A stretch of 64,000 nt of DNA from Embleya sp045207785 (GCF_045207785.1 NZ_CP108776.1:1612001-1676000); one strand, 5' to 3'; counted from the stretch's first letter, positions 1 through 8,800 are shown. Program-made: numbers and translations. Notes: generated from the sequence alone by a model not told the origin.

Positions 1-132
1 GGTGCGCTCGACCAGCGCGCCCAGCACGTGTTCGACCAGGGTCAGCGCGGGCGCCCCGGCGAGGCCGCCGCGGGGCGACGCCTTCCCGCGCGGGGTGCGC
101 ACGGTGTCGAGGATGTACGCGTCGTTGGTCAT
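1..132 (-). CDS. Thiolase (acetyl-CoA acyltransferase), N-terminal part, cut by window edge
   Basis: Only the first 44 codons are present; the gene continues beyond base 1. The start reads MTNDAYILDTVRTPRGK, the typical beginning of the classical thiolase family (first beta strand followed by the conserved RTPxGK). The ATG at 132 overlaps the TGA of the upstream gene as ATGA, so it is the last visible member of the operon that begins at 4578. By family it would cleave or form a beta-ketoacyl-CoA in the cytoplasm. The catalytic cysteine and histidine lie outside the window, so activity cannot be judged. Confidence 0.8.
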   Translation of the reverse strand, partial: MTNDAYILDTVRTPRGKASPRGGLAGAPALTLVEHVLGALVERT

Positions 133-1409
133 GCGTCCGCGCCCCGGCCGACGACGGTGGTGACGACCGTCGTGAAGGAGCCGCCCACGTTGACGGTGAG
201 CGCGGTACGCGCGCCGTCGACCTGGATCGGGCCGGCCCGGCCGGTGACCTGGCGGGCGGCGTCGAGCACCATCCGCACGCCGGTGGCGCCGACCGGGTGG
301 CCCAGGCCGAGCAGTCCGCCGCCCGGGTTGACCGGGAGACGGCCGCCGGGCCCGAACGCGCCCTCGGCGACCAGCCGGCCGGCGTCCCCGGGGCCGCACA
401 CGCCCAGGTGTTCGAGCATGATCAGTCCGGTGACACTGAAGCAGTCGTGCAGTTCGGCCACGTCCAGCTCGTCGGGGCCGGTGAGCCCGGCCCGGCGGTA
501 GGCGTCCGCGACCGCGCCCGCCAGCTGCGGGAACATCGCCGCGTCGGTCCGGCCCAGCTTGTCGGCCAGCGACAGCGTGTCGGTGCGATGTCCGAAGCCG
601 CGCACGCACGCCAGGTCGGCCGGGTCCGGGCCGTGTTCGGCGACCCAGGCGGGCGACGCGAGGACGAGCGCGGCGGCGCCGTCGGTGATCCGGCCGCAGT
701 CGGTGCGGCGCAGCCGGCCCGCGACGACCGGATTGGCCGTGTCGTCGGCGGTGAAGGCCGCCGCGGCGAAGTCCCAGTCGCGGGCCTGCGCGAGCGGGTT
801 GCGCGCGGCGTTCGCGAACGCCGCGGCCGAGAACGCGCCCAGGTGCGCGGGGTCCAGGCCGTATCGGGCGTCGTACGCGTCGGCGATCTCGGCGAACAGG
901 GTCGGCCACGGGAACTGCGCGCCGACCGCCTCGTGGCCCACCCACGCGGCGCTGCCCAGGTGCCCGGCGCCCTCGTTCGCGGGCACGTTGCGCATCAGCT
1001 CGACCCCGACGACGAGCGCGAGGTCGTACCGGCCGGCCTGGAGGTCGGCGCCGGCCGCCAGGACCGCGCAGCTCCCGGACGCGCAGGCGGCCTCGTGCCG
1101 CATGCTCGGCCGGCCCGCGAGTTCGGGCACGGCGGTCGCCAGCAGGCCGCCCAAGTGCGCCTGGCCGGCGAAGAGTTCGCCCGCGAGGTTGCCCACGTGC
1201 ACGACCTCGACCGCGCGCGCGTCCACCTTGGCGTCGGCCAGCGCGCCCAGGCTCGCCTCGCGCATGAGGTCGATCAGGCCCAGGCCCTCCTTGGCCCAGT
1301 TGCGGGCGAAGTCGGTCTGGGCGCCGCCGAGGATGTACATCGGGGGCGCCGCGGGTATGGCGGTCGCCATCCCGGGGGTGGGGGTGGGAGCGGGAGCGGG
1401 GGTGGTCAT
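129..1409 (-). CDS. SCP-x/acetyl-CoA acetyltransferase-type thiolase
   Basis: A 426-residue thiolase-fold protein. The likely nucleophile is Cys109 in the run EAACASGS. A conserved ELHDCFSVTG segment and a C-terminal GLGHPVGATG motif follow, as in lipid-transfer-protein-type (SCP-x) thiolases that act on branched or bulky acyl-CoAs. The first 23 residues are a Pro/Ala/Thr-rich tract, so the true start could be a later Met (residue 14 or 24). ATG 1409 was chosen because it overlaps the ligase stop (ATGA). Its role is probably thiolytic release of acetyl-CoA or propionyl-CoA in the catabolic operon with the acyl-CoA ligase and carotenoid oxygenase. The substrate is not deducible. Confidence 0.85.
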   Translation of the reverse strand: MTTPAPAPTPTPGMATAIPAAPPMYILGGAQTDFARNWAKEGLGLIDLMREASLGALADAKVDARAVEVVHVGNLAGELFAGQAHLGGLLATAVPELAGRPSMRHEAACASGSCAVLAAGADLQAGRYDLALVVGVELMRNVPANEGAGHLGSAAWVGHEAVGAQFPWPTLFAEIADAYDARYGLDPAHLGAFSAAAFANAARNPLAQARDWDFAAAAFTADDTANPVVAGRLRRTDCGRITDGAAALVLASPAWVAEHGPDPADLACVRGFGHRTDTLSLADKLGRTDAAMFPQLAGAVADAYRRAGLTGPDELDVAELHDCFSVTGLIMLEHLGVCGPGDAGRLVAEGAFGPGGRLPVNPGGGLLGLGHPVGATGVRMVLDAARQVTGRAGPIQVDGARTALTVNVGGSFTTVVTTVVGRGADA

Positions 1410-3124
1410 CGAACTCCTTCCACCGGGTCGGTCGACGCGAAGCGGCCGCGCAGGTCGGCCTTGCGTACCTTGCCGACCGGGTTGCGGGGCAGCGCGTCGA
1501 CCACTTCGAGGCGCTCGGGCAGTTTGTACACCGCGATGTGTCGCTCCCTCAGGAACCGGGTCAGTTCGTCCAGCGTCGGGGCGCGTCCGCCGGGCGCCGC
1601 CACCACGACGGCGCACGCGCGTTCGCCGAGGACCGCGTCGGGCACCGCGACGATCGCGGCCTCGGCGATCGCCGGATGCGCCGTCAGGTGGCCCTCGACC
1701 TCGGCGGCGGAGATGTTCATTCCGCCGCGCACGACGATGTCCTTGGCCCGATCGACGTAGCGCAGCCAGCGCGGGTCGCCGGACGCGTCGGCCGCGTAGG
1801 CGAACATGTCGCCGGTCCGGAACCAGCCGTCGTCGTCGAACGCGGCCCGGCGGGCCTGCTGATCACGCGTCACGTACCCGGAGAACACGCCCGGGCCCTT
1901 GAGTCGCAGTTCGCCGGCCACGCCGACCTCGGTGATCTCGGTCTCCGTGGCGAGGTCGACGAGTCGGCTGCGCATGCCGTGCGAGGCGCGGTTGGGCCAG
2001 GTGTGGTCGGGCGAGCCGAAGCGCGGGAAGTAGTGCGCGCGGTCGCGGTGGTCGGGGACGGTGATCGGGTCCGACTCCAGGCTGGCGCCCTCGTTGGAGC
2101 CGAAGTAGTTGATCACCTCGATGCCGAACCGCTCGGCCCAGCCGACCGTCATCTCCTCGGTCAGCGGCGCCGATCCGGAACCGATCACGCGTAGCGAGGA
2201 CAGCACGCCCGGCGGCAGGTCCTCGCGGTGCAGGAGCATCGTCAACAGCGCGGGCGGCACCACCGTGTACGTGACCCGCTCGGCCGCCAACTGGCCCAGG
2301 AACACGGCCGGATCGAAGGGGTGGTGCTGCACGAGCACCGCGCCGGTGATCAGCCACGGCAGGAACATCCCCGCGATCCCGGCCATGTTGACCATCGGGA
2401 ACGGGTTGAGCAGCACGTCGTCGCCGGTCAGGGTAGCGGCGTCGACGCTGCCGACGGCCATCGGTCCCCAGTCGTCGGGGCAGCGCGGAACACCCTTGGG
2501 CACGGCCTCGGTTCCGGAGGTCCAACAGATCGTCACGCAGTCGCCGGGGCCGACGTCGAGCCCGTCGAGGTAGCGGGTCAAGAGCACGGTCGAGGCCTTC
2601 TCGCACGCGGCGTCCAACGCGGTGACGCCCTCGGGCACGTCGTCGCCGAAGGCGAGCACCGCGCGCGTCCCCGACAGCGGAAGCCCGACGATCACCTCGG
2701 CCGCGGGCCACGACCCCGCCCGGGTGGCGGTCACGAACACCCGTACGTCCGCGATCCGAGCCAGCTCCTCCAGCTCGAACTCGCGGTACTGGACCGGGAA
2801 CGGCGTGGCGATCGCGCCGAGCCGGGCGATCGCCAGGTAGACGGCGGCCAGTTCCACCGAGTTGGGCAGTTGCACGCCGACGACGGTGTCGCGCACGACG
2901 CCGCGATCCAACAGCACGGCGGCCAACGCGTCCACGTAGGCGTCCAGTTCGGCCCAGGTCAGACGCCTGGGGGCGCCGTCCATGAGTGCGGTGCGGTTGG
3001 CGGGGTCCACGATCGCGGTCCGGTCCGGACGTTCGGCGACCCGGGCCCGGAACAGCTCGTCCCAGGTCGGGCCGCCCCACCACGGCGCGTACAGCGCGGC
3101 CCGCTCGGCGGTGTGCAGTCTCAT
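1406..3124 (-). CDS. AMP-dependent acyl-CoA ligase (ANL superfamily)
   Basis: A 572-residue adenylate-forming enzyme that should activate a carboxylic acid to its CoA thioester through an acyl-adenylate. The phosphate-binding motif is TICWTSGTEAVPKG around residues 198-211, and a YFGSNEG motif corresponds to the A5 region. GWFRTGDMF and YVDRAKDIVVRGG supply the hinge, and the C-terminal PRNPVGKVRK carries the conserved catalytic lysine. The length is normal for the family. The ATG at 3124 overlaps the stop of the carotenoid oxygenase gene (ATGA), so translation is coupled. The position between an oxidative cleavage enzyme and thiolases suggests it activates an acid derived from the cleavage product. 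That is an inference. Confidence 0.9.
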   Translation of the reverse strand: MRLHTAERAALYAPWWGGPTWDELFRARVAERPDRTAIVDPANRTALMDGAPRRLTWAELDAYVDALAAVLLDRGVVRDTVVGVQLPNSVELAAVYLAIARLGAIATPFPVQYREFELEELARIADVRVFVTATRAGSWPAAEVIVGLPLSGTRAVLAFGDDVPEGVTALDAACEKASTVLLTRYLDGLDVGPGDCVTICWTSGTEAVPKGVPRCPDDWGPMAVGSVDAATLTGDDVLLNPFPMVNMAGIAGMFLPWLITGAVLVQHHPFDPAVFLGQLAAERVTYTVVPPALLTMLLHREDLPPGVLSSLRVIGSGSAPLTEEMTVGWAERFGIEVINYFGSNEGASLESDPITVPDHRDRAHYFPRFGSPDHTWPNRASHGMRSRLVDLATETEITEVGVAGELRLKGPGVFSGYVTRDQQARRAAFDDDGWFRTGDMFAYAADASGDPRWLRYVDRAKDIVVRGGMNISAAEVEGHLTAHPAIAEAAIVAVPDAVLGERACAVVVAAPGGRAPTLDELTRFLRERHIAVYKLPERLEVVDALPRNPVGKVRKADLRGRFASTDPVEGVR

Positions 3125-4578
3125 CCCCGGCCTCCGAGCTGGTCGGCGCGCACCCAGGTGGCGTGGAAGCCGACCGGCACCCGGGTCGGCAGCAGGACCC
3201 GGCACACGGGCCCGGCGTCGAGGTCCGCCGCGTCCAGGACGACGACCTCGGAGCGGCCCTCGCGCTCGTCGGTCACGAACGACACGAGGTAGCCGTCGTC
3301 CTCGCCGGTGCTGTTGTCGCGCGCGGCGAACGGCGCCTCGGAGCCCCAGCGTCCGGCGCCGAAGCGGTGGTCCTGGCGTGCGCCGGTGTGCAGGTCGTAG
3401 CGCACGATGCCGTCGAAGAGCAGGGTGTCCTCGCGGGCGATGTGCACGTTGTACGCGTAGCGGTTGCGCTTGCCGACCACGCGCGAGTCGATCGTGGGGA
3501 ACTCGGTGTTGTCGTCGTCGCGCGGTCCCTCGGTGGTGCGACCCGTCGTCAGATCGAAGCGGTAGCGCCACAGTTGGGCGTCCAGGCGCAGGTAGGCGAG
3601 CATCCGCGCGAGCGGGTGCTCGATTTTCGGCTGGTGGTGCGGGTCCTTGACCCGGCACACGTCCATGACGATCTCGCCGGGCTCCTCCCAGGCGTTGACG
3701 ACGTGATAGATGTACCCGGGCGCGGCCTCGAACCATCGGACCCGTGAGCCGTCGCCGTGTCTGGGGAGCACCGCGAAGCGGGACGGCAACGTCTGGTCGA
3801 AGTGCAGTTTGTAGCGGCCCTGGTGTCGGGCCTCCTGGTTCTGGATCAGCGGCAGGTCCATCAGGATCGCGTGGTTCTCGGTGATCGCCATGTCGTGCGG
3901 CAGGCGCGGGCCCGGGAGTTCGATGTTCGTGGTGTGCGCGACCGTGCCGTCCGCGCCGACGACGCCGTAGCGCAGGTAGGGCGGTTCGGGGCCGTAGTCG
4001 AACCAGAACAGTTCGCCGGTGCTCTCGTCGACCTTGGGATGCGCCATGAAGTCGCCGGTGAGCGTGCCCAGGAAGGTCTCGGGGCCGAGCGTCTCCAGGG
4101 ACAGCGGGTCCAGCGAACGTGGGGTCCCGCACAGGTACCAGGTCGCGAGCAGCTTGCCGTTGAAGAACGTGACGTCGGTGTTCGCGGAGTCCTTCAGGCC
4201 CAGGCCGTGCCCGTTGCCGAAGGGGTTGCCCTTGGGGTCCTCCATGACGCCGGTCCACAGTCCGTGCCCGGCCCGGGACTCGGCGTCGAACGCCTCGGTG
4301 CGCACCCAGCGGTTCACATAGCGCGCACGGCCGTTCTCGAAGTGCAGACCGTGGATCATGCCGTCGCCGTCGAACCAGTGGTAGCGGCCGGTCGCGGGGT
4401 GCCGACGGTTCGGGCCGTTGCGCAGGTAGACACCGTTCAGGTCGCGCGGAATCTCCCCGATCACTTCCAGATCGTCTGCGGTGATCTCAGCCACGACCGG
4501 CGCGTACACACCGAGCAGATAGGGGTTCTCCTCACCGTCCTCGACGGGCTTGAGGGCCGTGCCTGCATAGTTGTTCAT
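3121..4578 (-). CDS. Carotenoid cleavage oxygenase family (lignostilbene/apocarotenoid dioxygenase)
   Basis: A 485-residue protein of the retinal pigment epithelial membrane/carotenoid oxygenase family, which cleaves conjugated C=C bonds with non-haem Fe(II) and O2. The four iron-ligand histidines are all placed as the family requires: His180 (FMAHPK), His228 (LPHDMAI), His292 (YIYHVVNAWEE) and His472 (VGFHATWV). Early signatures NGVYLRNGPN and FDGDGMIHG are also present. The start ATG 4578 has GGAG five bases upstream; an earlier in-frame ATG lacks one. It is the first gene of a four-gene operon, divergent from a tandem HxlR regulator. Substrates in this family range from apocarotenoids to stilbenes. 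The ligase/thiolase partners suggest the aldehyde or acid product is degraded further. Confidence 0.92.
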   Translation of the reverse strand: MNNYAGTALKPVEDGEENPYLLGVYAPVVAEITADDLEVIGEIPRDLNGVYLRNGPNRRHPATGRYHWFDGDGMIHGLHFENGRARYVNRWVRTEAFDAESRAGHGLWTGVMEDPKGNPFGNGHGLGLKDSANTDVTFFNGKLLATWYLCGTPRSLDPLSLETLGPETFLGTLTGDFMAHPKVDESTGELFWFDYGPEPPYLRYGVVGADGTVAHTTNIELPGPRLPHDMAITENHAILMDLPLIQNQEARHQGRYKLHFDQTLPSRFAVLPRHGDGSRVRWFEAAPGYIYHVVNAWEEPGEIVMDVCRVKDPHHQPKIEHPLARMLAYLRLDAQLWRYRFDLTTGRTTEGPRDDDNTEFPTIDSRVVGKRNRYAYNVHIAREDTLLFDGIVRYDLHTGARQDHRFGAGRWGSEAPFAARDNSTGEDDGYLVSFVTDEREGRSEVVVLDAADLDAGPVCRVLLPTRVPVGFHATWVRADQLGGRG

Positions 4579-4620
4579 GGCAACTCCGGGGTCGCAGGAG
4601 ACTCGCTTCGAGGGCGCACG

Positions 4621-4729
4621 CCTACTTCCGGAGGCTAACCCCACGCGTCGAATACTTCTAGAGTGGAAGTAGTCGGATCAAGCTCGGCCGCCCCACCCGG
4701 CGGCCCCGCCGCGACCGAGGGAATACTTC
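4621..4729. promoter_or_regulatory. Divergent intergenic operator candidates for the HxlR regulator
   Basis: The 155-base gap between the carotenoid oxygenase and HxlR genes holds a palindrome ACTTC-N7-GAAGT at 4654-4670. The sequence GAATACTTC occurs at 4650-4658 and again at 4721-4729, immediately before the regulator ATG. CTACTTCC at 4622-4629 matches the inverse of GGAAGTAG at 4665-4672. HxlR/DUF24 regulators are known to bind short dyads in divergent promoters, so these repeats are plausible operators for repression and autoregulation. No footprint can be inferred from sequence alone. Confidence 0.5.
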
Positions 4730-4733
4730 GCCC

Positions 4734-5651
4734 ATGGAGACTGCGCCCGCCCCGACTCCCACCCCCACATCGCTGGGTCACGGCCTGCTGGTGATGGGCG
4801 ACCTGTGGAATCTGCTGATCGTGCGCGAGGCGCTGGCCGGCCCGGTGCGCTTCGGCGACCTCAAGGCGGCGCTGGCCATCTCGGATCCGGTGCTGACCCG
4901 GCGGCTGCGCGACCTGCTGGCCGACGGAGTGCTGGCGGCGGACGGCCCGCGCCAGGTGTACCGGCTGACCGACGCGGGCGAGGACCTGTGGCCGGCGTTC
5001 GTGGCGATCAACGCGTGGGACCGGCGGTGGGCGCCGACGTCGCCGCTTCGGGTCCGGGTCCGGCCGCGGCATCTGACCTGCGGACACGGCTTCGATCCGA
5101 TCTTCGGCTGCGGGGCGTGCGGGGCGATCGGGGTGAGCGCGCGCGACACGGCGGCGGCGCGGGATCCGGCGGTGCCGGCCGAGGCGACGAACCCGCGCCG
5201 GCGCTATCACCGCTCGGCGGCGGCGACCGGCGGCGCGTCGCCGATCGCGGCGGCGGCCGTGCTGGCGGACCGCACGTCCACCTCGATCCTGGCCGCCGCG
5301 TTCCTGGGCATCCACCGCTTCGGCGACTTCCAGCGCGTCATGCACGACACCGCCCCGCACACCCTGACCACGCGGCTGGGCCTGCTCACCGACGAGGGCA
5401 TCCTGACCAAGACCCCGCTCCAGGAAGGCGCCCGCCGCACCGGCTACCGACTGACCCCCAAGGGCCACGACTTCTTCCCCACCTTCGCCTTCCTGATCGC
5501 CTGGTCCGAACAACGCTTCAGCGCCGACGGCCTCGCCGGCGTCCGCATCACCCACCGCACCTGCGGCGAACCCCTGGTTCCCCGCTGGACCTGCAACGCG
5601 TGCAACGGGGAGATTTCGGCCAAGACGGTCGATGTGGGCCATGTACGTTAG
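4734..5651 (+). CDS. Tandem-domain HxlR family transcriptional regulator
   Basis: A 305-residue protein with two HxlR-type winged helix-turn-helix modules in one chain. The first, about residues 14-95, contains GDLWNLLIVREAL, RFGDLKAAL and RLTDAGEDLWP. The second, about 165-255, contains RTSTSILAAAFLG, RFGDFQRVM and YRLTPKGHDFFP. Each module is followed by a cysteine cluster (CGHGFDPIFGCGACGA and CGEPLVPRWTCNACNG), which looks like a small metal-binding zinc-ribbon-like tail. HxlR proteins are usually about 110-150 residues and act as dimers, so this is a fused pseudo-dimer type. It lies divergently from the carotenoid oxygenase operon and probably controls it through the palindromes between them. 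Confidence 0.9.
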   Translation: METAPAPTPTPTSLGHGLLVMGDLWNLLIVREALAGPVRFGDLKAALAISDPVLTRRLRDLLADGVLAADGPRQVYRLTDAGEDLWPAFVAINAWDRRWAPTSPLRVRVRPRHLTCGHGFDPIFGCGACGAIGVSARDTAAARDPAVPAEATNPRRRYHRSAAATGGASPIAAAAVLADRTSTSILAAAFLGIHRFGDFQRVMHDTAPHTLTTRLGLLTDEGILTKTPLQEGARRTGYRLTPKGHDFFPTFAFLIAWSEQRFSADGLAGVRITHRTCGEPLVPRWTCNACNGEISAKTVDVGHVR

Positions 5652-6038
5652 GAACCACCGACATTGAAGCTTCGCCATCTTCGAACGTGCCGGTCAGCGG
5701 GGTTGGCGTGACGGGCTGCCGGCGTACTCGTGCTGGTGGTGGGCGGCGGTCCGGCGTGTAGATCGTTTGGCAGGGGGGTCTTTGCCGATTCCGCTCTGGC
5801 CCTGTCCGTGTGGCTCCTATTCTCCGGCCGAACATGCCGGGGGTGGCGCCCGAGGCTGTCGGACCGGGCTTGTCGGTCCGACAGCAGCCGATGTCAGGCC
5901 AGTGCGGCTCCGCGTGAGGGAGACCCCTTGGTTTTGCGGGATTCGGTTGCCCGCGGCGGTGCGTGTCGTCAGGGTTGCGGGGTGTCGCCGGGTCGGGCGT
6001 TCGGTGCCCTGTGGAGGCGGCACGGAAAGGGTTCTGCC
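5652..6038. other. Intergenic stretch without a recognisable gene
   Basis: These 387 bases lie between the HxlR gene and the lipoprotein gene. Beyond the strong stem-loop at 5855-5885, no open frame with a plausible ribosome site and coding bias was seen. A GGAAAGG ribosome site at the right edge belongs to the lipoprotein. Confidence 0.5.
5855..5885. terminator. Strong stem-loop, possible terminator
   Basis: GCTGTCGGACCG (5855-5866) pairs perfectly with CGGTCCGACAGC (5874-5885) around a 7-base loop. There is no T-run, which is common for actinomycete terminators. It lies about 200 bases after the HxlR stop, so it may end that transcript or sit in a leader of the lipoprotein gene. Confidence 0.4.
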
Positions 6039-6572
6039 ATGAGGCATGCGAACGGGTCCGCCGCCGGTGTGCGGGCGCTGGTGGGCGGTGTCGCGGCCGT
6101 GCTGGCCATGACCGTCGTCGCCGGGTGCAACGGGGACAAGACGAACAAGACGAGCGGCTCGGCGGCGGTGTCCGGCACCGCGTCGGCCTCCACCTCGGCG
6201 CGGGCGACGACGTCGCCGTCGAGTACGGCCACCTACGACTACACCCCGTCGGCGCGCGCCTCGGCCACCGGTCGGCCCACCCGCAGCGCGTACTACAGTC
6301 CGAGCGCGACGCCGTCGAGCACCAAGACCGCGTACGACAAGGGCGAGTGCCTGAGCGGGCGGATCAACACCGGTGGGAGCCAAGAGCAGTTGGACTCGGT
6401 CTCGTGCTCCGATCCCAAGGCCAACTTCAAGGTCCTGCGGGTGTACCCGTACACGACGTCCGGTCGGCCGTGCGACAACGTCAGCGGCGCGGACTACACG
6501 TACTCCAGCTACTGGACCCTCAACGGCGTCCCCACCTACGGAAGCACCTACTGCCTCTCCGAGATCGGCTGA
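6039..6572 (+). CDS. Small secreted lipoprotein, LppU-like domain
   Basis: A 177-residue predicted lipoprotein. The signal peptide has basic residues, a hydrophobic core and a lipobox VVAG followed by Cys30. Residues about 31-105 are a Ser/Thr/Ala-rich low-complexity linker that probably spans the cell wall. The C-terminal 70 residues form a compact domain with four cysteines (GECLSG, VSCSDP, PCDN, TYCLS), resembling LppU/SCO3897-type actinobacterial domains that often sit beside septum- or wall-associated proteins. The ATG at 6039 was chosen because GGAAAGG lies eight bases upstream and the signal peptide starts there; the frame extends further upstream without one. The function is unknown. 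Confidence 0.8.
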   Translation: MRHANGSAAGVRALVGGVAAVLAMTVVAGCNGDKTNKTSGSAAVSGTASASTSARATTSPSSTATYDYTPSARASATGRPTRSAYYSPSATPSSTKTAYDKGECLSGRINTGGSQEQLDSVSCSDPKANFKVLRVYPYTTSGRPCDNVSGADYTYSSYWTLNGVPTYGSTYCLSEIG

Positions 6573-6675
6573 GCCGCCCCGCTCGACGTAGGTCGCGCCC
6601 CGGGCGACCAAAGTCGATGGACGGCTCGACTCCCGACGACTGCCGAATCGGGCATCGGGCTGCCTAGGCTGAGCT

Positions 6676-7893
6676 GTGATCAAGCGCCGGACCAGCCCAG
6701 ATAGTGCCGTACGGGAGTCGCCCTCGCCCGAGCGCACGGCGGTGCGGCCTCCGCGCACCGTCCGTGAGTGGGCGGCCGACGTCGGCTACGCGATCGGCGC
6801 GCTGACGCTCGGCTCGGTGATCCTCGCGTCGGCGGTCCAGGAAGAGAACGACCCGCCGAGCGTGCCGATCGAGGTGATCCTGGGCGGCGTCATGCTGGCG
6901 GGGCTGTTGCTGGTGCGCCGGAGCAGGCCGACCGCGCTCGCGGTGGTCTGGGTGGTCACCGGGTTCTTCTCGGCCGCCGTCACCGGATCCAGTCCGGTCG
7001 TGCTGCTCAATCTCGCGATCCATCGGCCCTGGCGGGTCACGTTGTCGATCGCCGCCGCCCAAATGGCGCTGATCGCGGGCACCTTCTGGGTCGGCGCCGA
7101 GTCTGCGCGCGCCTACTGGGAGAGCGTCCTCGGGATGCTGCTCCTGAACACGACCGCCGTGGCCACCGGCATGCTGATCCGGTCCCAGCGGCAGTTGACC
7201 GCGTCCTGGCGCGAGCGCGCCCGCCAGGCCGAGGAGGGCCAGCGGCTGCGCGTCGAGGAGGCCCGACACCTGGAGCGCGAGCGGCTCGCGCGCGAGATGC
7301 ACGACGTGCTCGCGCACCGCATCTCGCTGCTGGCGATCCACGCGGGCGCGCTGGAGTACCGGGCCGGCGCGTCGCCCGAGGAGGCCCGGGCGGCCGAGGT
7401 CATCCGACAGTGCGCGTTCGAGGCGTTGGAGGATCTGCGCGAGGTGATCGGCGTGCTGCGCGCCCACTCCGACGAGGTCGACGCCGACGAGCCCGAGCGG
7501 CCGCAGCCGATCCTCGGCGATCTGCCCGCGCTGATCGACGAGTCCCGACAGGCCGGTGCAATCGTCGAACTCGACCTGCCCGACCTGCCGTCGGTGTCCG
7601 GCCGAACCGGCCGGCACGCCTATCGGATCGTCCAGGAGGGCCTGACCAACGCGCGCAAACACGCCCCGGGCGCCCACGTGCGCGTGAGCGTTGCGCCGGC
7701 CGCCGACGAGGGGCTCGCGATCGAGGTGGTCAACCGGCTGCCGCACGGCCACACCGGCAGCGGCATCCCCGGCGCCGGCGCCGGGCTGATCGGCCTGCGC
7801 GAGCGGGTCGCCCTGATCGGCGGCCGGCTCGAGCACGGACGCACGGCGCACGGTGACTTCCGCCTGTGGGCCTGGCTACCGTTGGCCAAATGA
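6676..7893 (+). CDS. NarL/DesK-type sensor histidine kinase
   Basis: A 405-residue membrane kinase. The N-terminal half has about five hydrophobic segments (roughly residues 35-175), followed by a coiled-coil linker rich in Glu/Arg. The HisKA_3 dimerisation motif LAREMHDVLAHRISLL carries the phospho-acceptor His209. The HATPase_c domain shows IVQEGLTNARKHA (N box) and GAGLIGLRERV (G box). The GTG start at 6676 is preceded by TAGGCT (6665-6670), a -10-like hexamer five bases before the start, so the mRNA may be leaderless. The gene overlaps the response regulator gene by ATGA, forming a standard two-component operon. The signal is not predictable. Confidence 0.92.
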   Translation: MIKRRTSPDSAVRESPSPERTAVRPPRTVREWAADVGYAIGALTLGSVILASAVQEENDPPSVPIEVILGGVMLAGLLLVRRSRPTALAVVWVVTGFFSAAVTGSSPVVLLNLAIHRPWRVTLSIAAAQMALIAGTFWVGAESARAYWESVLGMLLLNTTAVATGMLIRSQRQLTASWRERARQAEEGQRLRVEEARHLERERLAREMHDVLAHRISLLAIHAGALEYRAGASPEEARAAEVIRQCAFEALEDLREVIGVLRAHSDEVDADEPERPQPILGDLPALIDESRQAGAIVELDLPDLPSVSGRTGRHAYRIVQEGLTNARKHAPGAHVRVSVAPAADEGLAIEVVNRLPHGHTGSGIPGAGAGLIGLRERVALIGGRLEHGRTAHGDFRLWAWLPLAK

Positions 7894-8558
7894 CTACTGC
7901 CGACGGCTGTGTACGGGTCCTCGTCGTCGACGACGACGCCCTGGTCCGGGCCGGACTCTCGATGATGCTGTCCGGGCTGCCCGACGTGCGCGTGGTGGGC
8001 GAGGTGTCCGACGGCGCCGACGTGCTCGGCGCCGTCGAGGAGCACCGGCCCGACGTGGTGCTGATGGACATCCGGATGCCCCGGGTGGACGGCCTCGCCG
8101 CGACCGCGACCCTGCGGTCCCGCCCCGAGGCGCCGGAGGTGATCGTGATGACGACCTTCGACACCGACGACCACATCCTCAAGGCGATGCGCGCGGGCGC
8201 GAGCGGCTTCCTGCTCAAGCACACCCCGCCGCGCGACATCGTCGAGGCGATCCGCCGGGTGGCCTCGGGCGAGCCGATGCTCTCCCCCGACGTGCTGCGC
8301 CGGATGATGACGTACGTCGCGGCGGCCGGCGTCGACCCGCGCCGCGCCCGCGCCCGCGCGGCCCTGGCGCTGCTGAGCGAGGGCGAGCGCGGGGTGGCCG
8401 CACTGGTCGGCAAGGGGTACACCAACGCGGAGATCGGCAAGGAGCTGTCGATCAGCGTGGCGACCGTCAAGGCGTACGTGTCACGGCTGTTGACCAAGCT
8501 CGACCTCAACAACCGGGTCCAGATCGCGCTGCTCGTCCACGACGCGTCCGATTCCTGA
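7890..8558 (+). CDS. NarL/LuxR-family response regulator
   Basis: A 222-residue regulator. The receiver domain has the acidic pocket VDDD (residues 13-16), the phospho-acceptor Asp60 in VVLMDIRMP and the conserved Thr/Lys positions. The C-terminal LuxR-type helix-turn-helix spans about residues 158-215 (LSEGERGVAALVGKGYTNAE, then ISVATVKAYVSRLLTKL). ATG 7890 overlaps the kinase TGA as ATGA, which decides between it and an ATG eight codons upstream. It should be phosphorylated by the adjacent kinase and bind DNA as a dimer. No target operator was identified in the neighbourhood. Confidence 0.93.
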   Translation: MTTADGCVRVLVVDDDALVRAGLSMMLSGLPDVRVVGEVSDGADVLGAVEEHRPDVVLMDIRMPRVDGLAATATLRSRPEAPEVIVMTTFDTDDHILKAMRAGASGFLLKHTPPRDIVEAIRRVASGEPMLSPDVLRRMMTYVAAAGVDPRRARARAALALLSEGERGVAALVGKGYTNAEIGKELSISVATVKAYVSRLLTKLDLNNRVQIALLVHDASDS

Positions 8559-8623
8559 CCCGACCCCGCCACAAGCGTTCGACCCCCTTGCGGCCCCCGC
8601 GCGATCGGGCCCACGCTGACCCG

Positions 8624-8800
8624 ATGACCGATCCCGGGCACCCCGGACGCCGGGTGCGCCATCACATCGTGCGCCTGATCCGCGTGGCGCCGATCGTGCT
8701 CGTCCCCATGCTGTGCGCGTGGTGGGTGTGGTCCGCCCGCCTGCTCGACCCCTTCGAGCGGGAGGCGGTGCACGACCGTGTGGCGCTGCCGACGGGCTGA
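8624..8800 (+). CDS. Possible small membrane protein (58 aa)
   Basis: A short frame from ATG 8624 encodes a basic N-terminus, one hydrophobic segment (about residues 21-42, VAPIVLVPMLCAWWVWSARL) and a charged tail. It lies 66 bases after the response regulator on the same strand and would be a single-pass membrane peptide. No strong ribosome site is visible and no family is recognised, so it is tentative. The following 8801-8983 shows no gene. Confidence 0.35.
   Translation: MTDPGHPGRRVRHHIVRLIRVAPIVLVPMLCAWWVWSARLLDPFEREAVHDRVALPTG

Noticed and set aside
129..1616. Longer thiolase frame starting at 1616
   Set aside because: The extra 69 residues are Arg-rich, overlap the acyl-CoA ligase gene and have no ribosome site. 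ATG 1409 is coupled to the upstream stop.
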